Assembly (NCBI RefSeq): GCF_031834595.1
Contig: NZ_CP115541.1
Location: 2,226,501-2,290,500, forward strand
DNA: 64,000 nt
Source of the DNA: Stenotrophomonas oahuensis
GTDB taxonomy: Bacteria; Pseudomonadota; Gammaproteobacteria; Xanthomonadales; Xanthomonadaceae
Reading direction: 5' to 3'
Numbering within the stretch: the first letter of the stretch is position 1; each line of letters begins with the position of its first letter. The notes under the pieces are model-generated. The model had not been told where the DNA came from and did no database searches. It saw only the letters and a program-made list of their open reading frames with translations. Below, in pieces: positions 1-7,241 of this stretch. The position numbers and the translations under genes are program-made.

Positions 1-154
1 GCAGTTCATGGCGACCAATGTGCTGCAGTTTGGGCGCTTCAGTGTGGATGGGCGGCGTGAGGACTTTCAGCTGATTGTGGACGCGTACAACGACGTGGTG
101 GAGAACCATGAGACCGACCCGAGCCTGCGCATTGAGATGAGCGGCGGGAAATAA
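1..154 (+). CDS. 3' end of an unidentified protein (partial)
   Basis: An open frame enters from the left edge (first full codon at base 2) and stops at TAA 152-154, giving the last 50 residues of a protein ending in IEMSGGK. The segment is charged and soluble-looking, with no membrane span. Codon use is that of a real gene. I do not recognise the family from so short a tail, and the start lies outside the window. Confidence 0.6.
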   Translation, partial: QFMATNVLQFGRFSVDGRREDFQLIVDAYNDVVENHETDPSLRIEMSGGK

Positions 155-179
155 CGGGGGGCTTCTTCGTTCTCTGGTC

Positions 180-361
180 ATGCGTTACCGGGCGTTGCGC
201 TGCCATCGGCGGTCGTCTGTCGACCGACCCTACCATTGCCAAACATCGCGACCGTGCCGCGCATTGCGGCCGCCGGTACCCCTCTGAACGCCCATTGATG
301 CTGCACGGGTAGAGTCGGTCGCAAGACGACTGCCGATAACCCCAATCGGCGCATTAACGCA
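180..361. repeat. Inverted pair of a 55-bp GTAG-ended repeat
   Basis: Two copies of a ~55-bp element lie head to tail in opposite orientation, at 180-234 (plus) and 308-361 (minus). Each starts near ATGCGTTA, carries GTCGTCTGTCGACCGAC or a close variant, and ends in CTACC. Two more copies lie at 4079-4133 and 19263-19317. The CTACC/GGTAG edge is shared with SMAG elements, but the inner sequence is longer and different. The rest of 155-409 shows no gene. Confidence 0.7.
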
Positions 362-409
362 TTGACCCCACCAACGAAACGCCTTTGGCGGAATCCACGC
401 CCGACGACA

Positions 410-1735
410 TCACCCCATCCGGATCGCCGGATTCTCCCGTCCCTGCCGCTCAACCTCCTGCTGCTGGCTCTGCGCCAATGCCTGCGCGCGATCCGCACTC
501 GCCACTTCCAACCGCTGCAACGACTGCTCCACGGGCGTCTGCACAGCGTCCTGTGTGGACATCGCCGCACGTCGGTGCGCAGGATCATTCAAATCTCCCT
601 GCACAACAAAGACGTTGCGACCGGGGCCATGTTCGGCAGTGGCAGCACTCAACACCACATGATCAGCTCGATCTAGATTGTTCTCGCGCGCCAGCGCCAT
701 CACACTGGCGGTCATGCGTTCGCTGAACTCGTCAAACGTGCGGCCATGCTTCGCGTCCAATGCAGCTACCTGCTCGCGAACCTGCTGCATCAGCGGATAC
801 TCGGGATGGCCCGGGCCGATGTCGGCAAGGCGGGTGATTGGCTGGTTCTTGTCTGGAACATCATCAACAGAACCGGTCTTCGGACTTGGCGTAATGGTTC
901 GGAAGGTGTCTTCCTCATGAAACTGAGTCGACTTTTGCTGACGCTCCAGGCGTACTGCGCGGGCGTCGTTCAGCTCTGCTATGCGTGCGGGATCCTTCTC
1001 CTGCTCGTGGAATACATCGCGGCCCCCAGTTCTGTAGTTCACCCACGTTCCGGTTTCCTCGAAGTAACGCGAGTACTTGTTGTGGCTGCCAATCACGTTT
1101 GGATCGACGGTGTTCCGACTATCCGTCAGCTGACCTAGCTCCATGACCCCAAGCTTCACCAAGTAGGACCCGCCGTGTCGTGCTCCCTTCTCTGCGAAAG
1201 AGTCGACCATCGTGTCCCACATGCGGTTTACGCCCCAGTTGTCATTTACCAACATGTTCTGCCAGATATCTTCCACCTTCTGCGGACCAGAGTCTTCTTG
1301 TGCGGCCTGGAGCAGCACGCGAGGTGTCCAGCAGTTAGGGTCCAGATCATGTAGTTCGAAGGCTTTGTCATGGGCTAGCATCACATCCTCGCCCGGTAGA
1401 TTAAGCGCCAAATCGGGGCGGCCTTCGCGAGTCCAGTACCTGCGCCGTTCCAGATCCTCAAGTAGGAGGGTCTGACCAAACTTTTCCCAGTCGCGCTCAG
1501 TCGGCTCCTTGTTCTCAAACCGAGAGCCGCGATCATGCTGGTGCTTCGCGTAGTCCTGAGCATAACTGTTCGCAACTTGACCCGGCAGATTGTCGTTACG
1601 AACAACGCCCAGCGCCAAAGTGCCGTATCCGTCAGCTCCAGGAAGCTGAGAAAGGTAGTTCCAGTACAGCTCGCGATTCCCAGCGTTGGCATGGCTGGCC
1701 AAGATGCGTAGGTCAGAATCCGTCCGTCCATTCAT
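410..1735 (-). CDS. X-T4SS effector with C-terminal XVIPCD (X-Tfe)
   Basis: This 441-residue protein is a probable toxin delivered into rival bacteria by the Xanthomonadales type IV secretion system. Residues about 308-411 form an XVIPCD, the domain recognised by the VirD4 coupling protein: NLDRADHV (353-360), FVVQGDLNDPAHRRA (376-390) and EQSLQRL (403-409), followed by a Gln-rich tail. Residues 1-300 are the putative toxic part; I recognise no enzyme fold there. There is no signal peptide, as expected for this route. The start is supported by an AAGGAG ribosome site just upstream. The gene lies 24 bp after a lipoprotein gene of immunity type on the same strand. Base composition is lower in GC than the neighbours, suggesting transfer. 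Family assignment of the C-terminus is firm; the toxic activity is unknown. Confidence 0.85.
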   Translation of the reverse strand: MNGRTDSDLRILASHANAGNRELYWNYLSQLPGADGYGTLALGVVRNDNLPGQVANSYAQDYAKHQHDRGSRFENKEPTERDWEKFGQTLLLEDLERRRYWTREGRPDLALNLPGEDVMLAHDKAFELHDLDPNCWTPRVLLQAAQEDSGPQKVEDIWQNMLVNDNWGVNRMWDTMVDSFAEKGARHGGSYLVKLGVMELGQLTDSRNTVDPNVIGSHNKYSRYFEETGTWVNYRTGGRDVFHEQEKDPARIAELNDARAVRLERQQKSTQFHEEDTFRTITPSPKTGSVDDVPDKNQPITRLADIGPGHPEYPLMQQVREQVAALDAKHGRTFDEFSERMTASVMALARENNLDRADHVVLSAATAEHGPGRNVFVVQGDLNDPAHRRAAMSTQDAVQTPVEQSLQRLEVASADRAQALAQSQQQEVERQGRENPAIRMG

Positions 1736-1759
1736 CTAATGCTCCTTATAAGTGGCGGA

Positions 1760-2626
1760 TCAACTGACCTTGGAACGGGCTAGAACGCCGCGGATGGCGT
1801 CCTCCATTCGCTTCCAGTCTTTGAGAAAGACTCGCTTGTAGTTGATGCTGATCGAAAGGCGATCGTTGATATCAGTGATGTAGTGAACGCAGCCTGCGGC
1901 AGGGAGCTCGCCCGGGACGTCGATGATCTCGGCACCATCAAGCCTGACGCCATCCCTGACGTGGGCCTTGCTTCCGCACTTGATGTACGTACTAAGTCGA
2001 CCGTCGGGAGCGCGCGCCACGTACCAATCTTGTTCCGACAATCGACCACGCGGTGGCGGTGTTCCGTACTTCGCCTCGTAGGCCTTGGCGAACAGTGCCA
2101 TCTTCGCTTCGTCAACTGTGTAGGGGGTCAACCCCATGTCCTCAGGTTGCGCTACTCGCAAGTCCAGTCGCTCTTGCGGATCATCCCGCTCGAGCGAGTC
2201 CGGCGGTGTGATGGCCTCGTTGGATGCATGCCGTTCCAGCGACGTTTCTATCGGCAGTCGGTCGACGTAGTTGACAAGAATCCGGATCTCCTTCCGGAAA
2301 TCATTCGTACGCGGATTCGCCCGCGCGCCCGGCGCACTCGGCCCCATATCCGGCCACTCGATCACCAGGCTCACCCCCTCGCCCGGCCACGGCGCGATCT
2401 GGCTGTCCAGGTAATTGGCCGGAATCCGGAACGTATGTGGTCCCAGCTTCACGTCCACAGGCGCGTCGGTATAGGTGTGCCCGTTGACGGTGCGGCCGAC
2501 CTGGGTAGTCTCGGACATGGTCGAATTCCTTTCTGGTTCCGTAGGTGGTGCCTTGGCGCAGGCACTGGCGCAGACCGCAGCCGCAATTGCCAGCATCACG
2601 CAGCGCCCGGATGACATCACACGCAT
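1760..2626 (-). CDS. Putative X-T4SS immunity lipoprotein (X-Tfi)
   Basis: Predicted lipoprotein of about 288 residues. The N-terminus starting at MRVMSSGRC has a hydrophobic stretch ending in CASAC, a plausible lipobox that would place the protein in the periplasm. Known X-T4SS immunity proteins are periplasmic lipoproteins encoded directly before their effector, and this gene sits 24 bp upstream of the XVIPCD effector in the same orientation. The mature part has no motif I recognise; it holds two cysteines in the C-terminal third. Other in-frame ATGs at 2644 and 2617 are possible starts; none has a clear ribosome site. The immunity role is inferred from position and lipoprotein character. 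Confidence 0.7.
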   Translation of the reverse strand: MRVMSSGRCVMLAIAAAVCASACAKAPPTEPERNSTMSETTQVGRTVNGHTYTDAPVDVKLGPHTFRIPANYLDSQIAPWPGEGVSLVIEWPDMGPSAPGARANPRTNDFRKEIRILVNYVDRLPIETSLERHASNEAITPPDSLERDDPQERLDLRVAQPEDMGLTPYTVDEAKMALFAKAYEAKYGTPPPRGRLSEQDWYVARAPDGRLSTYIKCGSKAHVRDGVRLDGAEIIDVPGELPAAGCVHYITDINDRLSISINYKRVFLKDWKRMEDAIRGVLARSKVS

Positions 2627-2833
2627 AGGGCCAGTCCATTGCATTGAGTGCGGCCAGTATAGGCAAGGCTGCCGGAACGCCGCCGGAACCGTGTCGCAAT
2701 CTGCCTGCGCGGCCGACCTCTGCTACCATATCGCCCTCAGCCAGCCTGCCCACGCCGTTCCCGTTGTGTGGGTCGGCCGCCCTCCCGCGGCCGCGCGAGC
2801 CAACCTCCTCCGCCTCTTTCGAAGGACGCTCGC

Positions 2834-3970
2834 ATGCACCCCCGTACCCTGTTCCGTTCTGCCGCGCTGGCACTGGCCATCTCGCTCACCGTGGGCGCAC
2901 CGTCGGCCTTTGCCGCTGAAACCGCCGCTACTGCCGCCGCAAACGTGGTCCGCAAGCCGGTTGCCCAGGGCCTGTACGAGCTGGCCTTCAGCCCCACCCA
3001 GAACGCCGTGTTCGTCGCTTCCTCGGGCGGCTTCGGCGACAACGCCGGCCCTTCGCAGGTGCTGCGTCTGAACCCGGAAACGCTGGCCGTGGAAAAGGCA
3101 ATCCCGCTGGAACGCAAGGCCTTCGGCGTGGTGCTGGATGACGCGCACAACCGCCTGTACGTGGGCAACACCGTGGACACCTCGGTCACCGTGGTGGACA
3201 CCGCGAACAACAAGGCCATCGGCATCGTGCAGCTGATGGAAAAGAAGGTCGGCAAGGACGGCAAGGCCGCCTACACTCACGACCTGCGCGAGCTGGTGGT
3301 GGACCCGGCCAACAATCGCCTGTACGTCACCGGTCATTCCGGCGAAGGCAGCGTGCTGTTCGTGGTGGATACGCAGAGCCTGAAGCTGATCAACACCATC
3401 CCGGGCCTGGGCAACGCAAAGGCTCCGGGCCTGGTGTTCGACGCTGCCAACAAGCGCGTGCTGACCTCGAATCTGCTGGGCGAGGTGGTCACCGTGGGCA
3501 CTGAATCCGCAAAGGTGGAGCAGCGCTTCAAGGTCACCGCCGAGCAGCCGATGAACCTGGCACTGGATCCGACCGGCAAGCGCCTGTTCGTCACCGACCA
3601 GGGCCTGGAGATGATCCGCAAGTACCAGGGCACCAGCATTCCGGGCTTCGTGTCCAAACACCCGGGCAAGCGCGTGCTGGTGCTGGACCCGAAGACCGGC
3701 AAGGAACTGGCCAGCATCCCCACCGACGCCGGTCCGCTGGGCCTGTTGCTGGACGCACCGCGCAAGCGCCTGTACGTGACGAACCGCGAAGCCGGCACGG
3801 TCACCGCGTATGACAGCGACAGCTACAAGCAGGTTGCGACGTACGCAGTGCCCACGCATCCGAACAGCCTGGCGCTGGATGCGAAGAACAACGTTCTGTA
3901 CGTGACCGTCAAGAATGGCGAAAAGGACGAGAAGGGCAGCGAGGAATCAGTGGCCCGCATCGCGCTGTAA
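2834..3970 (+). CDS. yncE: YncE-like beta-propeller periplasmic protein
   Basis: Secreted protein of 378 residues with a clear signal peptide (cleavage near AFA-AET, residue 27). The rest is a run of propeller blades with repeats such as NRLYVGN, NRLYVTG, KRLFVTD and KRLYVTN, typical of the YncE/surface-antigen seven-bladed family. YncE proteins are periplasmic and bind DNA or ligands; the exact role is unsettled. The start at 2834 follows a GAAGGA ribosome site; an upstream in-frame start at 2768 would destroy the signal peptide. The gene appears monocistronic. Confidence 0.85.
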   Translation: MHPRTLFRSAALALAISLTVGAPSAFAAETAATAAANVVRKPVAQGLYELAFSPTQNAVFVASSGGFGDNAGPSQVLRLNPETLAVEKAIPLERKAFGVVLDDAHNRLYVGNTVDTSVTVVDTANNKAIGIVQLMEKKVGKDGKAAYTHDLRELVVDPANNRLYVTGHSGEGSVLFVVDTQSLKLINTIPGLGNAKAPGLVFDAANKRVLTSNLLGEVVTVGTESAKVEQRFKVTAEQPMNLALDPTGKRLFVTDQGLEMIRKYQGTSIPGFVSKHPGKRVLVLDPKTGKELASIPTDAGPLGLLLDAPRKRLYVTNREAGTVTAYDSDSYKQVATYAVPTHPNSLALDAKNNVLYVTVKNGEKDEKGSEESVARIAL

Positions 3971-4289
3971 CCGCGGCACGGGAACCTGGAAAGCGCGAAG
4001 AGGCACGCCCTGCGTGGCTGCTCTTCATTCGGCACCACGAAGCCACGCACGACGTGGCTCTACGCCGGGGTGGGATCTGGTAGGGACGGTCGAAAGACGT
4101 CCGCCGATGACATCCATCGGCGCATTAACGCATGGACCCCGGCCGGGCATGCGCTTCTGCCACGGTGTCTCCCCACGAGATAACGCCGTCGCCGGGACAC
4201 AACTTTGGGAGTTTTCCTACACCCTTCGGCCACCGCCGAGGGCAGAATGCCCGTCATGACCCAGCCGGGGCGGCAACGGAAATGCAGTC
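3971..4289. repeat. Intergenic region with hairpin and 55-bp repeat copy
   Basis: This 319-bp gap holds no gene I can support. It contains a GTAG-type hairpin at about 4040-4064 (GCCACGCACGACGTGGC followed by TCTACG) and, at 4079-4133 on the minus strand, a third copy of the 55-bp repeat also present at 180-361 and 19263-19317. Confidence 0.65.
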
Positions 4290-5084
4290 ATGAACGCCGA
4301 AGAATCGATTCGTCTTGCACTCGGCATCGGCCTCCCGGCTTTGATATCGGTGTGGCAAGCCGGCGCAGCGGAAGCAGCGAGGTTCCCAAAGGAGGTAATC
4401 GGTACATGGGACCTGGGTCCAGAAGCATGCAAGCTCCCGGTCAATCCCGATTCCGATACACCAATCGAGATCCAGCCCCAGCGCCTGCTCGGCTTCGAAA
4501 GCACGGACACGCTCAGGCGGATAGCCCAGATATCAAATGCCCCTGTCGCGTGGTCGGTATCCACCGAGTCCAACCTCGCGCTAGGCGTTGGCGTAGACGA
4601 GATCTATGTCCTGAAAGGTGATCATCTGACGATCACGGATGGTGAGGCGGTGCGCAGTTACCGCAGGTGTGGTGAGGTTCCTTCGGCTGGCCTGCAACAA
4701 TGCCCTTCAGCCGAATTTGGCGAGTTCCTGAAAGGTTTCGCTTCCTCACAGGCGGCTGCGCTGCGAAGGCAGTACACCCGGGAGCCATTGGCGTATGAAA
4801 CCCCCGCCGGCGTCGTTGAAGAGCAGGGTGCGGCGCGGCTCAATCGATTCAAATACAGATACCTTCCAGAGTTCGAACTGTATGTCTCAGAGGACGTGGC
4901 CACCAACCCGGTATCGTTGGACGGCATGAGGCGCGGGGTGTTCAACGCACCGGTATCCGTTGAGGCTCAAACTTCAGGCAGCTATAGGGTCACCTTTGGA
5001 ATGGAGTACGAGAGTGACAGCTATGTGTTCGAACGCCACGCAGGCTGCTGGCAATTGATACGCGCGATCAATCTGCGTGATTGA
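4290..5084 (+). CDS. Exported hypothetical protein
   Basis: Protein of 264 residues that I do not recognise. The N-terminus has a hydrophobic segment followed by AGAAEA-ARF, consistent with a weak signal peptide, and the body carries several cysteines (in EACKLP, YRRCGEV, QQCPSA and HAGCWQ), suggesting disulfides in the periplasm. It is followed 75 bp later by a protein consisting only of an XVIPCD. Together with its lower GC this raises the possibility that it is an immunity protein, or the survivor of an effector/immunity pair; that is inference from position only. Confidence 0.6.
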   Translation: MNAEESIRLALGIGLPALISVWQAGAAEAARFPKEVIGTWDLGPEACKLPVNPDSDTPIEIQPQRLLGFESTDTLRRIAQISNAPVAWSVSTESNLALGVGVDEIYVLKGDHLTITDGEAVRSYRRCGEVPSAGLQQCPSAEFGEFLKGFASSQAAALRRQYTREPLAYETPAGVVEEQGAARLNRFKYRYLPEFELYVSEDVATNPVSLDGMRRGVFNAPVSVEAQTSGSYRVTFGMEYESDSYVFERHAGCWQLIRAINLRD

Positions 5085-5159
5085 GGGGGCAGCTGGCACT
5101 CACACGGATCCTGCTACGATTGAGGCGTCCCCCAACATGCCGCTCGCTCGAGGTTTCCC

Positions 5160-5567
5160 ATGTCCCACGACCCCAACACCCAGCAGAACCCCCTCCTGGC
5201 CCAGTCGCGCGACGCCATGCAGCGGCTGGAAACCACCTTGGGCCGCCAGTTCGACCAGAACAGTGAACGCATGGCGGCCAGTGCAGCCTGCCTTGCACAG
5301 GACAGCGGATTGTCGCGGGTGGACCATGTGTTCCTGAGCAACGCCACCGAATCCAAGCGCCAGGGCGAAACGTTCTTCGTGGTGCAGGGTGACCCGGCCA
5401 ACCCGGCGCACCGCCGCGCGCATATGCCGACCGAGCAGGCGTTGAATGCGCCGCTGGAGGCATCGTTGCAGCGGTTGCAGGGTGTGGATGCGCCGTCGCA
5501 AAGCCAGAGCCGGCAGCAGGAGCAGAATGAGCAGTTGGTGCAGCAGCAAGGCCCGCGCGTTGGGTAA
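5160..5567 (+). CDS. Stand-alone XVIPCD protein (orphan X-T4SS substrate signal)
   Basis: A 135-residue protein consisting almost entirely of an XVIPCD: GLSRVDHVFLS (50-60), FFVVQGDPANPAHRRA (72-87) and LEASLQRLQG (99-108), followed by a Gln-rich tail. It aligns over its whole length with the C-terminal domain of the effector at 410-1735. There is no room for a toxin domain in front: the preceding gene stops at 5084 in another frame. It could be a truncated effector, a recombination cassette able to swap with other effector tails, or a small secreted protein in its own right. Confidence 0.8.
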   Translation: MSHDPNTQQNPLLAQSRDAMQRLETTLGRQFDQNSERMAASAACLAQDSGLSRVDHVFLSNATESKRQGETFFVVQGDPANPAHRRAHMPTEQALNAPLEASLQRLQGVDAPSQSQSRQQEQNEQLVQQQGPRVG

Positions 5568-5587
5568 GTAAGTCGCAATGATGCGCC

Positions 5588-5761
5588 ATGCCTAAGACCA
5601 CCACGCCCCCTTGGAAGAAGCCCAACCCTAAGAAGCGCAAGGGCCAGCCGCTCTCTGCCGCGCAGAAGGACGCAGCAAAACAGCGCGCCGAAGAAAACGG
5701 GCGCGCCTATCCGAATCTGGTCGACAACATGTGGGCGGCGAAGCTGCCGCGCGGGGACTAG
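5588..5761 (+). CDS. Small basic conserved-type protein, 57 residues
   Basis: Reading from ATG 5588 to TAG 5761 gives a 57-residue protein starting MPKTTTPPWKKPNPKKRKG and ending WAAKLPRGD. It begins with a Lys/Pro-rich half and ends with a conserved-looking YPNLVDNMWAAK motif. Short proteins with a basic PW(K/R)K..NP(K/R)K start and a YPNLVDNM end recur in many actinobacteria and proteobacteria as hypothetical proteins; they may bind nucleic acid. It lies 20 bp after the XVIPCD gene and 7 bp before the convergent GAF gene. Confidence 0.65.
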   Translation: MPKTTTPPWKKPNPKKRKGQPLSAAQKDAAKQRAEENGRAYPNLVDNMWAAKLPRGD

Positions 5762-5768
5762 CGGCGCG

Positions 5769-6698
5769 TCAGCGCGCCGCGTCCTTGGCCTCGCTTAGTG
5801 CGCGGTCGGCGCGCAGGAACAGCACGTTGTTGGATTCCCCGGTGCTGGTGGTGCCGGCACCGATCAACAAACGGGTGCCCAGCACGCTGGTGACGGACTC
5901 GGCCGCCCGCTGGAACCGCTCCAGCGTGTGTTCGGGCTTGTCGGTGCCCAGCACTGCAATGAACTCGCCACTGCCGGTGACCCGGTTGATGCTGTCGCCG
6001 CGCTCCAACTGCAGGCACTGCTCCAGCGCCTGGTCGAGCAGGGTGAGCTGGCGGTCCAGGGTGCGCTCGCCGACACGGCGGGCCACGTCATCCAGCTGCT
6101 GCAGCTCCAGAATCACCACGCTGTAATTGCCGCCCGTGGTGGGCGCGGTGGGGCCGTCCACCGCCACCGCCTGTTCGAGAATGGTGGACACCTGCTGCTC
6201 GCGCTCGCGACCGTGCCCTTCCATCAGATTCATGGTCAAGCGGGCTAGGGCCTGCAATGCGTCACGCTGGGTCGGATTGAGCTCGCGTGGGCTCAGGTCC
6301 ACCACGCACACGCTGCCCACGGCTGCTCCGGTTTCGGTCACCAGCGGCATGCCGGCGTAGAAGCGTGCGCCGATCTCATTGAGCACCGGGTTGTCGGCGA
6401 AACGGCTGTCCTGCATCAGGTCGCCAATTTCCATCAGCTGATCGGGTTGGCGGATGGCGTGGTCGCACACCGCGACGTTGCGCTCGGTCTGGTGACCGTC
6501 CAGCCCGGTGCGGGCCTTGAACCACTGGGTGTCGCGGTCAATCAGGGTGACCAGCGCCATCGGCGTGCCGCAAACGGCGGCGGCCACCTTCACGATGTCA
6601 TCGTAAGCCGGTTCGGGCAGGCTGCCGACGATGTGCAGGGCATCAAGCGCGCGCTGGCGCTCGGCTTCGTTGAGGGCGGGGGTGGGGCTCAAGGACAT
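5769..6698 (-). CDS. GAF-domain sensor with degenerate GGDEF domain
   Basis: Cytoplasmic protein of 309 residues. Residues about 20-165 form a GAF domain of the kind found in phytochrome-like sensors (LVTLIDRDTQWFKAR and GARFYAGMPLV are typical). The C-terminal half resembles a diguanylate cyclase fold (LDQALEQCLQLERGDSINR, FLRADRALSEAK), but the signature position reads GSGEF instead of GGDEF, so cyclase activity is doubtful. It probably senses a small ligand and acts through protein contacts or nucleotide binding. No obvious operon partner. Confidence 0.75.
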   Translation of the reverse strand: MSLSPTPALNEAERQRALDALHIVGSLPEPAYDDIVKVAAAVCGTPMALVTLIDRDTQWFKARTGLDGHQTERNVAVCDHAIRQPDQLMEIGDLMQDSRFADNPVLNEIGARFYAGMPLVTETGAAVGSVCVVDLSPRELNPTQRDALQALARLTMNLMEGHGREREQQVSTILEQAVAVDGPTAPTTGGNYSVVILELQQLDDVARRVGERTLDRQLTLLDQALEQCLQLERGDSINRVTGSGEFIAVLGTDKPEHTLERFQRAAESVTSVLGTRLLIGAGTTSTGESNNVLFLRADRALSEAKDAAR

Positions 6699-6833
6699 GC
6701 AGTTTCCTGACCTACGTATGGCTCAAGCCGTAGCGTAGGTCAGGAGTGGTGCGCACCGGGTTAAGCCCAGGTGGAGGGCGTGAACCGATGATTCAGCTGT
6801 GTTCACCATGCGCTGGCGAACGGTCGCGCCGCA

Positions 6834-7202
6834 TCAGTCCGGAACGTTGATCACCTGCGGGTCGCAGACGATGAACTTCTTTTCTTTGAGGGTATCGTCG
6901 GTAACCACCACGGCCACGTCGATCAGCGCATTGGCCGTCATGTTGTCGAACATCCTGGCGGTCTTGCCGCTTCTTGCAACCTTCGCAGGCTCCAGCTGAC
7001 CGCTGGTGCCGTTGTCGACCACGGCGAAGATGCGAATGCCCTTGGAGCAGTCTTTGGTCAGTCGGAAATGAAGGTAGCCCGGCTGGGTGGCCATGATGAT
7101 GGCGGGCGAGAAACTGTAAAAGTACTTGCCCCCGCCCGTATTGCCACCCTCTTCAACGCGAACCACGGTGAGATCGAACGTATCGTCTAGTACGGCTTCC
7201 AT
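6834..7202 (-). CDS. Small companion protein of the STAND operon (DP-EP type?)
   Basis: A 122-residue soluble protein, probably all-beta (VRVEEGGNTGG, FSPAIIMAT, GYLHFRLT, IRIFAVVD). It carries a QLEPAKVAR segment and ends in VCDPQVINVP, which fits the small family named DP-EP, though I cannot confirm that by search. It is the last gene of a minus-strand trio, 39 bp after the large STAND ATPase gene, and so is probably made with it. Function unknown; an adaptor or effector of the ATPase is a reasonable guess. Confidence 0.6.
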   Translation of the reverse strand: MEAVLDDTFDLTVVRVEEGGNTGGGKYFYSFSPAIIMATQPGYLHFRLTKDCSKGIRIFAVVDNGTSGQLEPAKVARSGKTARMFDNMTANALIDVAVVVTDDTLKEKKFIVCDPQVINVPD

Positions 7203-7241
7203 GTTTTTCCCCCTGCTGTGAATGTGCCAACCGGCACGAAA

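Noticed and set aside
410..2626. Type VI secretion effector/immunity pair
   Set aside because: The C-terminal domain is an XVIPCD, which is specific to the X-T4SS; no PAAR, VgrG, Hcp or MIX feature is present.
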